Positions 20,014-28,227 are shown, numbered from the stretch's first letter. The stretch is DNA of 64,000 nucleotides from Anaerolineae bacterium (GCA_023151115.1 JAKLJP010000022.1:92680-156679), one strand, 5' to 3'. Notes: generated from the sequence alone by a model not told the origin. Program-made: numbers and translations.

Positions 20014-20868
20014 CTACTGATACTCCCCCACCCGCCGCTCGGCTTCATCCTCCGGCATGGCCAGGGCGACGTGCAGAGTAGCGGCGGTGACGGCGGGCTG
20101 AATCCCAACCGAGGTGAGGTCGCGTTCAAGCTCCACCACCGTGTTTTCCAGGCGGCCAAGCCCACTGACTTCAACCGCCACCACATCGCCAATTTCCACC
20201 GGGCGCGAGTGGGCCGGCGTGCCGGTGAGCAGCACATCGCCCGGCTCCAGGGTCATCAGGCGGGCCAAATCGGCGATTTGATAGGCGAAGGAGAACATCA
20301 AATCGCTGCTGGTGTGGCCTTCCTGCACCATCTGCCCGTTGACATAGGTGCGCAAGGTCAGGTCGGTAGGGTCTACATCGGCGGCATCTACCAGGAACGG
20401 GCCGATGGGACAAAAGCCATCCTGCCCCTTGACCCGCAGCATCGCCCCCCGATCAGCGTGGCGGAAATCGTGGATGCCCCAATCGTTGGCAATTGAATAC
20501 CCCTGCACGTAATCCAGGGCTTCTTCCACCCGGATATTGCTGCACCGCCGGCCAATGACCACTACAATTTCACCCTCGTAATTTAGAAAGCGGCAGCCGC
20601 GTGGACGTGCGACCGGCGCTTTGTGGTAAGAGAGGGCCGAGGGCGGCTGTAAAAAATAAGCCGGGTATTCGGGCAGGCGGGTCATCTGGTACTCCACGCA
20701 GCGGCTGCGGTAGGTTAGATGGGTGGCAATAATCTTGGAGGGTGTGACCGGCGGTAGGTAGCGAGCCTGGTCAACGCCAACCACGTCACCGTTCTCCAGC
20801 CTGATTTGGCTGTCCTCGACGATGCCCCACACCGGCTGGTCATTGCGCAAAATTCGGGCGTGTTTCAT
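20014..20868 (-). CDS. Fumarylacetoacetate hydrolase-family protein (HpaG-like isomerase/decarboxylase)
   Basis: The FAH fold is marked by NYEGEIVVVIGRRC (metal-binding Glu residues), GYSIANDWG and KGQDGFCPIGP. LEPGDVLLTGTP is the characteristic C-terminal loop. At 284 residues with an extra N-terminal segment it fits 2-hydroxyhepta-2,4-diene-1,7-dioate isomerase/OPET decarboxylases of the homoprotocatechuate pathway. It overlaps the upstream gene by 4 bp (ATGA), so translation is coupled. It would process the ring-cleavage product after oxidation by the aldehyde dehydrogenase. Acylpyruvase activity is an alternative. Confidence 0.88.
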   Translation of the reverse strand: MKHARILRNDQPVWGIVEDSQIRLENGDVVGVDQARYLPPVTPSKIIATHLTYRSRCVEYQMTRLPEYPAYFLQPPSALSYHKAPVARPRGCRFLNYEGEIVVVIGRRCSNIRVEEALDYVQGYSIANDWGIHDFRHADRGAMLRVKGQDGFCPIGPFLVDAADVDPTDLTLRTYVNGQMVQEGHTSSDLMFSFAYQIADLARLMTLEPGDVLLTGTPAHSRPVEIGDVVAVEVSGLGRLENTVVELERDLTSVGIQPAVTAATLHVALAMPEDEAERRVGEYQ

Positions 20869-21665
20869 CGCTCGGCCCCCTTGTGCTGCGCCAGCACGGT
20901 TACGCCGTCTACGCTGTAGCCGAAGCTGAAGCGAAAGCCTTTGATAATCTCGCGGGGGGCGATGGCCTGCAAATCTTCCAGGGTGTCATCATACAAACGC
21001 AGTTCGGCCTCGCCTTCCCAGATGTCGCTTACCTCTCGGTCGTAGCCGCCCGCTCGTACTAACTCGAAAACGGTTGGATGCAGGCCGCTGGCAGCGGGGA
21101 AATGGCGGGTGTTGTGCATGGGTGGCCCGTTGACGGTAGGGCCGGTTTTGGAAATTTCGCGCAGGGTGACAACAGCGCGGGCAATTTGACGGTCGTTGGC
21201 CGCGCAGGTCGCCCCAAAGCGCGCCCCCGGCTCCAGGCGGGGCGTGCCTTTACCCACCGGAAAGAGGCGGGTCAGGTGAATCGAGCCGAGCTTTTTGGGG
21301 AAACCCTGGATCCAGCCTCGATACATCGAAAAATCTTTGTCCACCCAGATGTAAACGCAACGGCTGGCCGGCTGGCCCTGGTATTTGCAGCCAACAATCA
21401 GCATAAACTCTTTGTATTGGGATTGAATGGGATCAACCAATTCGTGAAAATCGGCGGAGCAGGACTGCCAATCGGCAAACATGGCGCAGACCGCACCGGG
21501 GTCGTCTGCCGGTTCGAGTTCGGGCGGCAGCAGGGCAATAACATTGTCGGGATTGGTGCGGTACTCCACAATCAAAAAGTCGCCAGAATAATACCAGGGC
21601 GGCGGCGGCACCAAACTGGCCCGGCCGTCCGGCGAGAGGGGAGCGGTATAGCCTTGTAGGGTCAT
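20865..21665 (-). CDS. Acetoacetate decarboxylase-family protein
   Basis: 266 residues. GWIQGFPKKLGSIHLTR contains the paired lysines that form the Schiff base in acetoacetate decarboxylase, and YKEFMLIVGCKYQG matches the family core. It starts directly after the stop of the PLP decarboxylase and overlaps the FAH-family gene by 4 bp, so the three are one translational unit. The family also includes enzymes acting on other beta-keto acids and aldol-dehydration substrates. In this setting it may act on a ring-cleavage keto acid rather than acetoacetate. That specificity is inferred. Confidence 0.88.
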   Translation of the reverse strand: MTLQGYTAPLSPDGRASLVPPPPWYYSGDFLIVEYRTNPDNVIALLPPELEPADDPGAVCAMFADWQSCSADFHELVDPIQSQYKEFMLIVGCKYQGQPASRCVYIWVDKDFSMYRGWIQGFPKKLGSIHLTRLFPVGKGTPRLEPGARFGATCAANDRQIARAVVTLREISKTGPTVNGPPMHNTRHFPAASGLHPTVFELVRAGGYDREVSDIWEGEAELRLYDDTLEDLQAIAPREIIKGFRFSFGYSVDGVTVLAQHKGAER

Positions 21666-23852
21666 TCAAACCTCCATCAATTCATAAACCTGCCCAATCA
21701 CAAAGCGGGCTGCTTTGTGCAGGTGTTTGACAAAGCCGGCCAGGTAATCTATGCCTTCCTGTTGGGCCGTGTAATACAGCGGGTTCATCACCGTCGAGCG
21801 CAGGACCATCAGGCCGTACTGGTCGTACTCTGCGGGCGAAAGCCGCAGGGTGTCGAGTACAAATTGCAGCGACTGGCTGGTATACTGTTGTTTTTCAAAC
21901 ACGGTGGTCGAGACAAAGTACTCTTTGGCGTAGGGCAACTGCGTACCCCGCCCGGCTTTGGGAATATCCAGCTCGTTGCGGATACGCCGGTTGAGTTCAT
22001 TGATCCAACGCAAGGAAATATCGGCCGGGACCAGCTTGTTGGCTTTCCAGACCATCGGCCGGGCCACAAAACAGACAATATTGGTATCGGGATTGAACAG
22101 CGGGATAAAGGTAAAGGGATAGCCAAAGCGGTTTTTGCGGGGAGCGGTAAAACCGCAGGCCGCGTCAATGGCGGCAAAGTTTTTGCGGTGATGCTGCAAA
22201 TACCAGAACAGCCTTTTAGCGTTGAGCACGCTGGTGCGGACAAGTTTGCCGTGTCCATGGATAGTCAGTGGAATGGTGGCATGGGCTAGCCAGCAAGCCG
22301 TAGCCGCCGCGCCCGGCTTGGACCCTTCCAAAATATACGGGCCAACCGCTTTGATTTCAGTCAAGCGGTCAATAGCCTTGATCCCCTCTGGCTCATCGGA
22401 AATGTATTGCGCCCGCTGGGTCATTAATTCCGTCACCAGCCCGTTTTTGAAAGCAACCACGCCGGCAGGGTAAGGCACATAGCCCATCTTGTGCGGGTCT
22501 ATGGCAATGGAGTCGGCTTCGGGCATGGCGATAAAGGCTTTGTAGACATCGGGATTGTCCCAGGCGATTCGCTGGCACACCAGAGGCGGGGTAACTGCCG
22601 ATTCGCGCCAGAAATCGCGGGGCAGGGTTTCGACGGCATTAATCGCCGCTACGTAACGGGCGCAGGTTTCGTCCAGGTTATTACCGTTAAGCTCGGCCTC
22701 GGTGTGACCGCAGAAAATACTGCGTAAGTAGCCGCCCCAAGCTGCATCGAGGTGCAGCCAGAAGGATTGGTTGGTGCTCTGCGCCCGCAGATCGCGGGCA
22801 GCAATGATTTGGTGGATGGGGTCAACCGCCCCTTCTTCAGTAGTGCCGACTACCCCGACCACCGCCGCGATGTATTCCCGCTCGGTTAAATTGCACAACA
22901 TCTCTTGCAGGGCCGCCACATCCAGGCGAAAACGGAAGGTGACGGGGGTCAGGCGCACCGCGTCTTCGCCGTAGCCCAGGACATTGGCTGTTTTTTTGAG
23001 GGAGTAGTGGGCCGCCGCCGAGACAAAAATCAGCGGGCGCATGCCCAGTTTGCGGCTCACGGCGTCGAAGCCGCGCAGCTTAACGTTGTAGTCGCTGGCC
23101 CGGACAAAGTGGTTGAGGGCGTCCAGCACCGCCCCCTGCTCCCGGCCCAAGACTTCAACTTCGTAGCGGGCCAGTTTGCGGATCATAAAAATAGCCTCGT
23201 TGGGCCGCAGCCCGATGAGTTCGTGGTCGCTTAAATCGCCCAGGCGGGCCTGCTGCCCGTTGGCCGTTTTAACGGTGAAATCAAGCCGGTGGGTCTGGCA
23301 GTAATCGCGCCCGATAAAGGGCACAAATTGAACCATGCGGGCCACCCACAGCGCTTCCAGGTTGGCAATGGTACCGCCGGAGCAGATGTGCGCCCAGGCT
23401 TTGTGCGGTTGGTAGCCCAGCATTTCGGCCACCATGCGGCCCACCTCCAATTCCAGCCGTACCGTGACCGGGGCCGCTTCGTCGGTGACGTTGTTGGAGT
23501 TGTAGAGCATCCCAGCAAAATAACCAAGCAGGCTGGGTATGGTTGTCTCTGAGGTCATGTGGGCCAGGTAGCGGGGGGAGTAAACCGGATAATCGGCTTT
23601 AAGGTTGTTGAGAATGGTGTCAAGCTGAGCATTGAGCCGGTCCTGCCACTGTTCGTGGTCGCGGCGGCGTTTCCGGCTAATGACCACCGGGTCGGTGGGG
23701 AAGTAATTGCGCCGCCAGTGAATGTAATCCTGGAATATGTAGCTCAGCAGGTTGAAGAAGACCTCGCCATGCTCGGCTTTAGGGCCGAGAAACCAGGCCG
23801 CCAGGGGGGGGTCATTTTGCGATTGGTCAAAAACATCCTTGTTCTTGCTCAT
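21666..23852 (-). CDS. PLP-dependent tyrosine decarboxylase-like protein (long form)
   Basis: The PLP lysine is in IAIDPHKMGYVPYPAG, the pyridine Asp in FWLHLDAAWGGYLRS, and ICSGGTIANLEALWVAR contacts the phosphate. At 728 residues it is longer than the 472-residue decarboxylase in the same cluster. The PHKMGY-x-PY motif is the one found in the bacterial TyrDC lineage (enterococcal/lactobacillal enzymes, about 620 residues). It would decarboxylate tyrosine or a related amino acid. It is followed without a gap by the acetoacetate decarboxylase-family gene. Having two distant group II decarboxylases in one cluster suggests different substrates or steps. Confidence 0.9.
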   Translation of the reverse strand: MSKNKDVFDQSQNDPPLAAWFLGPKAEHGEVFFNLLSYIFQDYIHWRRNYFPTDPVVISRKRRRDHEQWQDRLNAQLDTILNNLKADYPVYSPRYLAHMTSETTIPSLLGYFAGMLYNSNNVTDEAAPVTVRLELEVGRMVAEMLGYQPHKAWAHICSGGTIANLEALWVARMVQFVPFIGRDYCQTHRLDFTVKTANGQQARLGDLSDHELIGLRPNEAIFMIRKLARYEVEVLGREQGAVLDALNHFVRASDYNVKLRGFDAVSRKLGMRPLIFVSAAAHYSLKKTANVLGYGEDAVRLTPVTFRFRLDVAALQEMLCNLTEREYIAAVVGVVGTTEEGAVDPIHQIIAARDLRAQSTNQSFWLHLDAAWGGYLRSIFCGHTEAELNGNNLDETCARYVAAINAVETLPRDFWRESAVTPPLVCQRIAWDNPDVYKAFIAMPEADSIAIDPHKMGYVPYPAGVVAFKNGLVTELMTQRAQYISDEPEGIKAIDRLTEIKAVGPYILEGSKPGAAATACWLAHATIPLTIHGHGKLVRTSVLNAKRLFWYLQHHRKNFAAIDAACGFTAPRKNRFGYPFTFIPLFNPDTNIVCFVARPMVWKANKLVPADISLRWINELNRRIRNELDIPKAGRGTQLPYAKEYFVSTTVFEKQQYTSQSLQFVLDTLRLSPAEYDQYGLMVLRSTVMNPLYYTAQQEGIDYLAGFVKHLHKAARFVIGQVYELMEV

Positions 23853-23902
23853 ACGGTTCAGAGAGTTCCAAGATTAGACCATCTAAACAAGTTTGATCTG
23901 CG

Positions 23903-23956
23903 TGATGCGTGATGCGTAATGATTCCAGGCGAAAATCCTCACGTATCACGCATCAC
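23903..23956. repeat. Inverted repeat of the GTGATGCGTG family
   Basis: GTGATGCGTGATGCGT (23903-23918) pairs with ACGTATCACGCATCAC (23941-23956), 15 of 16 positions. It lies between the aldehyde dehydrogenase and the tyrosine decarboxylase-like gene. Confidence 0.9.
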
Positions 23957-23971
23957 ATTCTTGGAGTTGCT

Positions 23972-25435
23972 TTATACAAACGTATTATGCCGATGCGTAA
24001 TATTCTTCAACTCACAGTAGAAATCAAAACTCCATTTACCGCCTTCCCGGCCAATCCCCGATTGTTTGGCCCCGCCGAAGGGCTGGGCCAGGTCGCGCAC
24101 ATAAAAACAGTTTATCCAGACCAAGCCGGCTTCAATAGCTTCGGCCACCCGCCGCGCTCGCGCCTCGTTTTGGGTAAAAATGGTGGCCGCCAGACCGTAA
24201 GTCGTGTTATTGGCCAGGGCAATCGCTTCGGCTTCATCCTTGAACGTTTGCATGGTCAACACCGGGCCAAACACTTCCTTTTGCAGAATCTCGGCTCCGA
24301 GGGGAGGGTCAACAAAGAGGGTCGGCTCGTAATACAGCCCGCCCAGTTGGGGCGAGACCCGGCCGCCGTAGACCAGCCGCGCCCCCTCCTGAATGGCTCG
24401 CCGGACAAAGCCATCTACCCGTTGCAGATGTTGGGGGTGAATCAGTGGGCCAACCTGGGTTTGGGGGTCGCGCGGGTCGCCCAGACGAAGCTGGCTGGCT
24501 CCGGTTTTCATTCGCTCCAGCAGGTCGCCGGCCACCGTTTCTTCCACCAGCAGGCGCGTCCCGGCCAGGCAGACCTGCCCGGCATTGTCATACTGCTCCA
24601 ACATATTCCGCAGGGCCAGGTCTAAATCGGCGTCGGCAAAGACAAGCAGGGGCGACTTGCCGCCCAACTCAAAGCTAACCGGGGTCAAATTCTGCGCCGC
24701 CGCCGCGCCGATCTTCCGGGCGGTCTCCACCGAGCCGGTAAAGGAGATGCGCCGCACCCCCGCATGGGCCACCAGGGCCGCCCCGGCTTCCTCGCCGATG
24801 CCCTGGACCACGTTGAACACACCCGGCGGCAAACCGGCTTCGGCGGCAAAGTCGGCCAGCAGCGAGCAGGTCAGCGGAGCCCACTCCGGCGGCTTGAGCA
24901 CCACCGTATTGCCCGCAGCCAGGGCCGGGCCGACCTTCCAGGTGGAGAGCATAAAGGGCGCGTTCCAGGGCGTGATCAGCGCCGTCACCCCGGCGGGATG
25001 GTAAACCACCCGATTGTGGGCATTGGCCGAAGGCGTATCCCACGCTTCGCCTTGCAGCTTTTCGGCGTACTCGGCAAAGTAGCGGATGTTGTGCGCCCCG
25101 CGCTTCATCACCCGCAACCGGCTGGCTTCGAGCAGCGAACCGTTGTCGGTCGTTTCAACAATGGCCAAATCTTCCACCCGGCGCTCAATCATCTCCGCCA
25201 GCCGGCGCAAATAGACTCCCCGTACCTGCGGGCCAAGCGCCGCCCAGTCCGGAAACGCATGCTGCGCCGCCGCCACCGCTGCGTCCACTTCTGCCGCGCC
25301 ACCGGCGGAGATATGGCCCAGCAGCGATTGGTCAATCGGACTGATATCCTCAAAAGTTTGGGCCGAGGCAACCCGCTCCCCATTGATATAATGATCTGTA
25401 GATATACGAATACCGGCAATCACGACTTCAGCCAT
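23972..25435 (-). CDS. Aldehyde dehydrogenase, HpaE-like
   Basis: 487 residues with the complete ALDH machinery: PWNAPFMLSTWK (Asn), NTVVLKPPEW (cofactor Lys), FTGSVETARKI (Rossmann Gly), FELGGKSP (Glu) and NAGQVCLAGTR (catalytic Cys). The overall pattern resembles 5-carboxymethyl-2-hydroxymuconate semialdehyde dehydrogenase (HpaE) and related hydroxymuconate semialdehyde dehydrogenases. It would oxidise the aldehyde made by extradiol cleavage to the acid with NAD. An aldehyde from amine oxidation, such as hydroxyphenylacetaldehyde, is the alternative substrate. It is the first catabolic gene after the MarR regulator. Confidence 0.9.
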   Translation of the reverse strand: MAEVVIAGIRISTDHYINGERVASAQTFEDISPIDQSLLGHISAGGAAEVDAAVAAAQHAFPDWAALGPQVRGVYLRRLAEMIERRVEDLAIVETTDNGSLLEASRLRVMKRGAHNIRYFAEYAEKLQGEAWDTPSANAHNRVVYHPAGVTALITPWNAPFMLSTWKVGPALAAGNTVVLKPPEWAPLTCSLLADFAAEAGLPPGVFNVVQGIGEEAGAALVAHAGVRRISFTGSVETARKIGAAAAQNLTPVSFELGGKSPLLVFADADLDLALRNMLEQYDNAGQVCLAGTRLLVEETVAGDLLERMKTGASQLRLGDPRDPQTQVGPLIHPQHLQRVDGFVRRAIQEGARLVYGGRVSPQLGGLYYEPTLFVDPPLGAEILQKEVFGPVLTMQTFKDEAEAIALANNTTYGLAATIFTQNEARARRVAEAIEAGLVWINCFYVRDLAQPFGGAKQSGIGREGGKWSFDFYCELKNITHRHNTFV

Positions 25436-25484
25436 GTGTTTGTCCCTAAAAAATCTTGTGATTGTCCAAAAATAAGTTCCCCTA

Positions 25485-25528
25485 AGTTCCTACGAGTTCC
25501 CAGGCAACTAAGGGAACTCGTAGGAACT
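25485..25528. repeat. Perfect 17-bp inverted repeat
   Basis: AGTTCCTACGAGTTCCC and its exact reverse complement are separated by 10 bp. It lies upstream of the aldehyde dehydrogenase start. Confidence 0.9.
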
Positions 25529-25587
25529 CAAAATGGGAAGTAAATTTTATAGACAAATCACTTAAAAGTCATACTGTCATTGTAGCA

Positions 25588-25633
25588 GCGACGACTCCCA
25601 CGCCGTCGCTTGGCCGGGCGTGGGAGCCCGGCC
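25588..25633. repeat. GC-rich palindromic repeat, copy 1
   Basis: GGCCGGGC-GTGGGA-GCCCGGCC follows a weaker GCGACG/CGTCGC hairpin. The same core occurs at 30422-30491, where it cuts an IS630 remnant. Confidence 0.85.
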
Positions 25634-25735
25634 CGCTAAAAGATTGTACGATGTTTATCTGCTTTGTCTATTAGATGTTTACTTAGTAAAAATTCGTGTA
25701 ATTCGTGGCGAAGTTCTTGCTCAACATCCAAAGAC

Positions 25736-26275
25736 TCAACCGCTAAGGTCCTCATCTAAACCCGGCCCATCCATTGCCAGGCCCCTTTTTGCTCCGCTGA
25801 TCACTTTACGCAGCAGGTGGGCCAGGGTTTCCTGTTCTTCCTGGCTCAAACTGGAGGCAATTTCGGCTTCGCCCCGGTTAAAACGGGGGAAGACATGCTT
25901 GATCAAGCTCTCGCCGGCCGGGGTCAGCTCGACCAGGACCAGCCGCCGGTCGAGGGTGCTTTGCCGCCGCAAACAGAGTCCCCGCTCTTCCAACAGCGTG
26001 ACAATACTGGTCACAGTGGCTCGCGTGATGTTTTGCGATTTGGCAATGTCGCGGGTTTCAATTGGCCCCCAGATCCAGACAATAAACAGCGTCGAGAAGC
26101 TGGCCCAGGTTAACTCAAACTCGCGCAGCACCGTCCGCTCCATACGCAGCCGAAATACCTGTGACGCTCGCCAGATATTGGCCAAAACGGCCATCGCCAA
26201 AAAATTGACCGGCAAATCCGAGGCGCGTTGCATCACGTCAATTTCTTCAGGCAGCAAATCATCCGCTACAGGCAC
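25736..26275 (-). CDS. MarR-family transcriptional regulator
   Basis: 179 residues. The winged helix-turn-helix core is IETRDIAKSQNITRATVTSI followed by the wing RRQSTLDRRLVLVELTPAG, typical of MarR/HpaR proteins. N- and C-terminal helices form the dimer interface. It is the most upstream gene of the amine/aromatic cluster and on the same strand, so it probably represses the cluster and releases it on binding an aromatic ligand. A 7+7-bp palindrome with AACG-containing direct repeats lies 120-150 bp upstream and is a candidate for its own operator. Confidence 0.88.
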   Translation of the reverse strand: MPVADDLLPEEIDVMQRASDLPVNFLAMAVLANIWRASQVFRLRMERTVLREFELTWASFSTLFIVWIWGPIETRDIAKSQNITRATVTSIVTLLEERGLCLRRQSTLDRRLVLVELTPAGESLIKHVFPRFNRGEAEIASSLSQEEQETLAHLLRKVISGAKRGLAMDGPGLDEDLSG

Positions 26276-26326
26276 AAAGAACTCCTACGTTCTCAGATTA
26301 TTTTCAAACGTTCAAGTTGATCCAGG

Positions 26327-26428
26327 TTTTAACGGCCCATTGCGGTTTGAGGCGCAGCATCGCAAGTGAGATGGGCCAATCAGGTGAGGGAAGTAACTTT
26401 TAACGGCCCAATCGTTAGAGTTCTAACG
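26327..26428. promoter_or_regulatory. Candidate MarR operator region: direct repeats plus palindrome
   Basis: TTTTAACGGCCCA occurs at 26327-26339 and 26398-26410. Directly after the second copy comes the palindrome CGTTAGA-GT-TCTAACG (26413-26428). The size and symmetry fit a MarR dimer site. Assignment to the adjacent MarR gene is inferred from position. Confidence 0.5.
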
Positions 26429-26605
26429 TTAGGCTTCAAACGATTTTAACTAACTCTGAAACATTTGTCAAAATTTCGAACGACTTTGGTAAGGCTGGTC
26501 CAAAATTTAAATCAATCAAAACGTGTTGCCTCTTGCGTAAAAACAAACGTAACACGAATTGAATAACTATTTTGTTGGAACTGCCCAAGATATTTCCCAA
26601 AAAGG

Positions 26606-26634
26606 TTGACAAATCGGCAATATTGTGATAAAAT
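26606..26634 (+). promoter_or_regulatory. Sigma-70-type promoter
   Basis: TTGACA (26606-26611) and TAAAAT (26629-26634) are 17 bp apart, close to consensus. It points at the small membrane protein gene. Transcription would begin about 26641. Confidence 0.8.
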
Positions 26635-26645
26635 TCACACAATAA

Positions 26646-26676
26646 GAGCGCCCTGCGGCGCAGGGCGCTCTTTTTT
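26646..26676 (+). terminator. Perfect 11-bp GC hairpin followed by T-run
   Basis: GAGCGCCCTGC and GCAGGGCGCTC are separated by 3 bases and followed by six Ts. It has the form of an intrinsic terminator but lies only a few bases after the predicted transcription start and before the ATG at 26703. It could be a leader stem-loop that attenuates or stabilises the message, or the end of a very short RNA. Confidence 0.7.
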
Positions 26677-26702
26677 ATTGCTAAAAAATCAAGGAGTAAT
26701 CT

Positions 26703-26987
26703 ATGTTGTACGAATTTCTCAAAATTGTTGTGTTTGTTTTTGGGCCGCTGTTGATCTTTTCGGCCTTAAGCATCACTTTTCAAGCCCCGGAACTGATCAC
26801 CTCGCTGCCGGCGGCGGGTCGCCGGGCCGTTGAGATTCTGGGCGCGCTGTTTATCGTGGGCGGCTGGTTTGTAACCTATGTCGCTCCATTCGGTGGGGCG
26901 ATGGCCTTTATTGGGCTGATCCTGCTGGCAACCCCGCTGCTGTCAAGTAAACTGAGCCGGTCCGAGGCTGCCTACATAGAAGCGTGA
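26703..26987 (+). CDS. Small membrane protein of unknown function
   Basis: 94 residues with three hydrophobic segments (about residues 5-24, 45-62 and 65-82) and a short polar tail. AAGGAG lies in a good position before the ATG. The length and topology are similar to the small MnhG/PhaG-type antiporter subunits, but no diagnostic motif is visible, so I do not assign it. It stands alone, with a strong promoter and hairpin upstream and an intrinsic terminator downstream. Confidence 0.7.
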   Translation: MLYEFLKIVVFVFGPLLIFSALSITFQAPELITSLPAAGRRAVEILGALFIVGGWFVTYVAPFGGAMAFIGLILLATPLLSSKLSRSEAAYIEA

Positions 26988-27072
26988 GGGTCATCCCCTT
27001 CTCCGGCAGATTGTTGCCCCAACTATCCCAAACAAAAACGAAAAAAGACCAAGGTTGTCGGTACACACATTG

Positions 27073-27106
27073 AACACTCCAACCCACTGCCGGTTGGAGT
27101 GTTTTT
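27073..27106 (+). terminator. Intrinsic terminator of the small membrane protein gene
   Basis: ACACTCCAACC and GGTTGGAGTGT form an 11-bp stem with a 7-base loop, followed by a T-run. Confidence 0.9.
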
Positions 27107-27175
27107 GCGTATTTTCATGCTTACGCCAAAATAGATATACTAAGACAACTCCAAGAAAATAAAACGTCAATTCTT

Positions 27176-27228
27176 GTGGTGCGTAGTGCGTGGTGCGTTT
27201 AAGTTACGCACTACGTACCACACACCAC
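27176..27228. repeat. Inverted repeat of the GTGGTGCGTAG family
   Basis: GTGGTGCGTAGTGCGTGG on the left is mirrored imperfectly by CTACGTACCACACACCAC on the right. It lies before the ribokinase gene. Confidence 0.8.
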
Positions 27229-27297
27229 GCCGTTGAGGGATTTGAATCTTGGAATTGCCTAGGCCTCGATTTCTATCCTTGAATGGAGCACAAGATA

Positions 27298-28227
27298 ATG
27301 ACCAAACCTGTTATCACCGTCGTCGGCAGTTTTGCCGTTGGGTTGACCATTCGCACCAGCCACATGCCCGTTTTTGGCGAAACGCTCATCGGTTCCGATT
27401 TTGATATGGGACCGGGCGGCAAAGGGTCGAACCAGGCGGTCGGCGCAGCCCGGTTGGGCGCTGAGGCTCATTTCGTCGGTATTATCGGCGACGACAAATT
27501 GGGCGAAATTGCCACCGACCTGTACACCCAGGAGGGTGTTGACACCACCCACCTCTGGAAAACCTCTCAAATGGCGACCGGCGTCGGCTTTATCATTCTC
27601 AATCAAACCGGCGAAAACGGCATCATTCTGGACATGTCGGCCAACAAGCTGCTGGATGTCACTTTTGTAGACCGGGCCGAAGCGCAAATTGCCCGCAGCG
27701 ATGTGGTGATGGCTGTCCTCGAAATTCCAGTCGCGGCGGCGGCCCGCGGCCTGGAATTGGGCAAAAAGCACGGTGTGCGGACCATTCTCAATCCCGCGCC
27801 GGCGACCAAACTTGACGACAGTGTGCTCAAACAGGTAGACTACCTGACGCCCAACGAAACCGAACTGCGTATCCTGCTGGGCCTGGCGCCCAACGACCCT
27901 ACCCCCACCGCCGAGCTGGCCGCTCAACTGCGCCGGCACGGCGTGGGCAACTTGATTGTGACGATAGGCGAAAAAGGCGCGCTCATCCTCACCGGCGACC
28001 AGGCGACCCCCGTGCCCGGTGTGGCGGTTGAGGTGGTAGATACCACCGGAGCCGGCGACGCTTTCAACGCCGGTCTGGCGGTCGCTCTGGCTGAAGGCCG
28101 GAGTCTGGTGGAGGCCGTCAAGTATGCCAACTGCGCCGGGGCGCTCGCTTGCACCAAGCTGGGCGTTATCCCTGCGCTGGGCTATCGCGCTCAGGTGGAT
28201 GAATTGTATGCTAAAACGTTTGGCTGA
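27298..28227 (+). CDS. rbsK: Ribokinase (PfkB-family carbohydrate kinase)
   Basis: The N-terminal signature GPGGKGSNQAVGAARLG and the C-terminal DTTGAGDAFNAGLAVAL (anion hole GAGD with catalytic Asp) are both intact. The internal NPAP and TPNETE motifs match ribokinases rather than fructokinases. At about 309 residues it is full length. The ATG at 27298 has GGAG upstream, so it is preferred over the ATG 15 bp earlier. It phosphorylates ribose, or a related pentose or deoxyribose, with ATP. No ribose transporter is adjacent; the next gene is a URO-D::corrinoid fusion, so a nucleoside or methylated pentose source is possible. Confidence 0.85.
   Translation: MTKPVITVVGSFAVGLTIRTSHMPVFGETLIGSDFDMGPGGKGSNQAVGAARLGAEAHFVGIIGDDKLGEIATDLYTQEGVDTTHLWKTSQMATGVGFIILNQTGENGIILDMSANKLLDVTFVDRAEAQIARSDVVMAVLEIPVAAAARGLELGKKHGVRTILNPAPATKLDDSVLKQVDYLTPNETELRILLGLAPNDPTPTAELAAQLRRHGVGNLIVTIGEKGALILTGDQATPVPGVAVEVVDTTGAGDAFNAGLAVALAEGRSLVEAVKYANCAGALACTKLGVIPALGYRAQVDELYAKTFG

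Larger units (their letters stand above)
25436..25735. other. Gene-free stretch with two palindromic repeats
   Basis: It holds a perfect 17-bp inverted repeat (25485-25501 with 25512-25528) and a GC-rich palindromic repeat at 25588-25633. I see no coding frame or clear promoter in the rest. Confidence 0.7.
26276..26702. other. Regulatory intergenic region between MarR and a small membrane protein gene
   Basis: The gap between two divergent genes is AT-rich on its right side. It holds paired TTTTAACGGCCCA direct repeats, a CGTTAGA palindrome, a strong promoter toward the right and a perfect 11-bp hairpin with a T-run. These are listed separately. Confidence 0.7.
26988..27297. other. Gene-free stretch between the small membrane protein and ribokinase genes
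   Basis: It contains an intrinsic terminator (27073-27106) and an inverted repeat (27176-27228). Nothing else is recognised. Confidence 0.7.
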
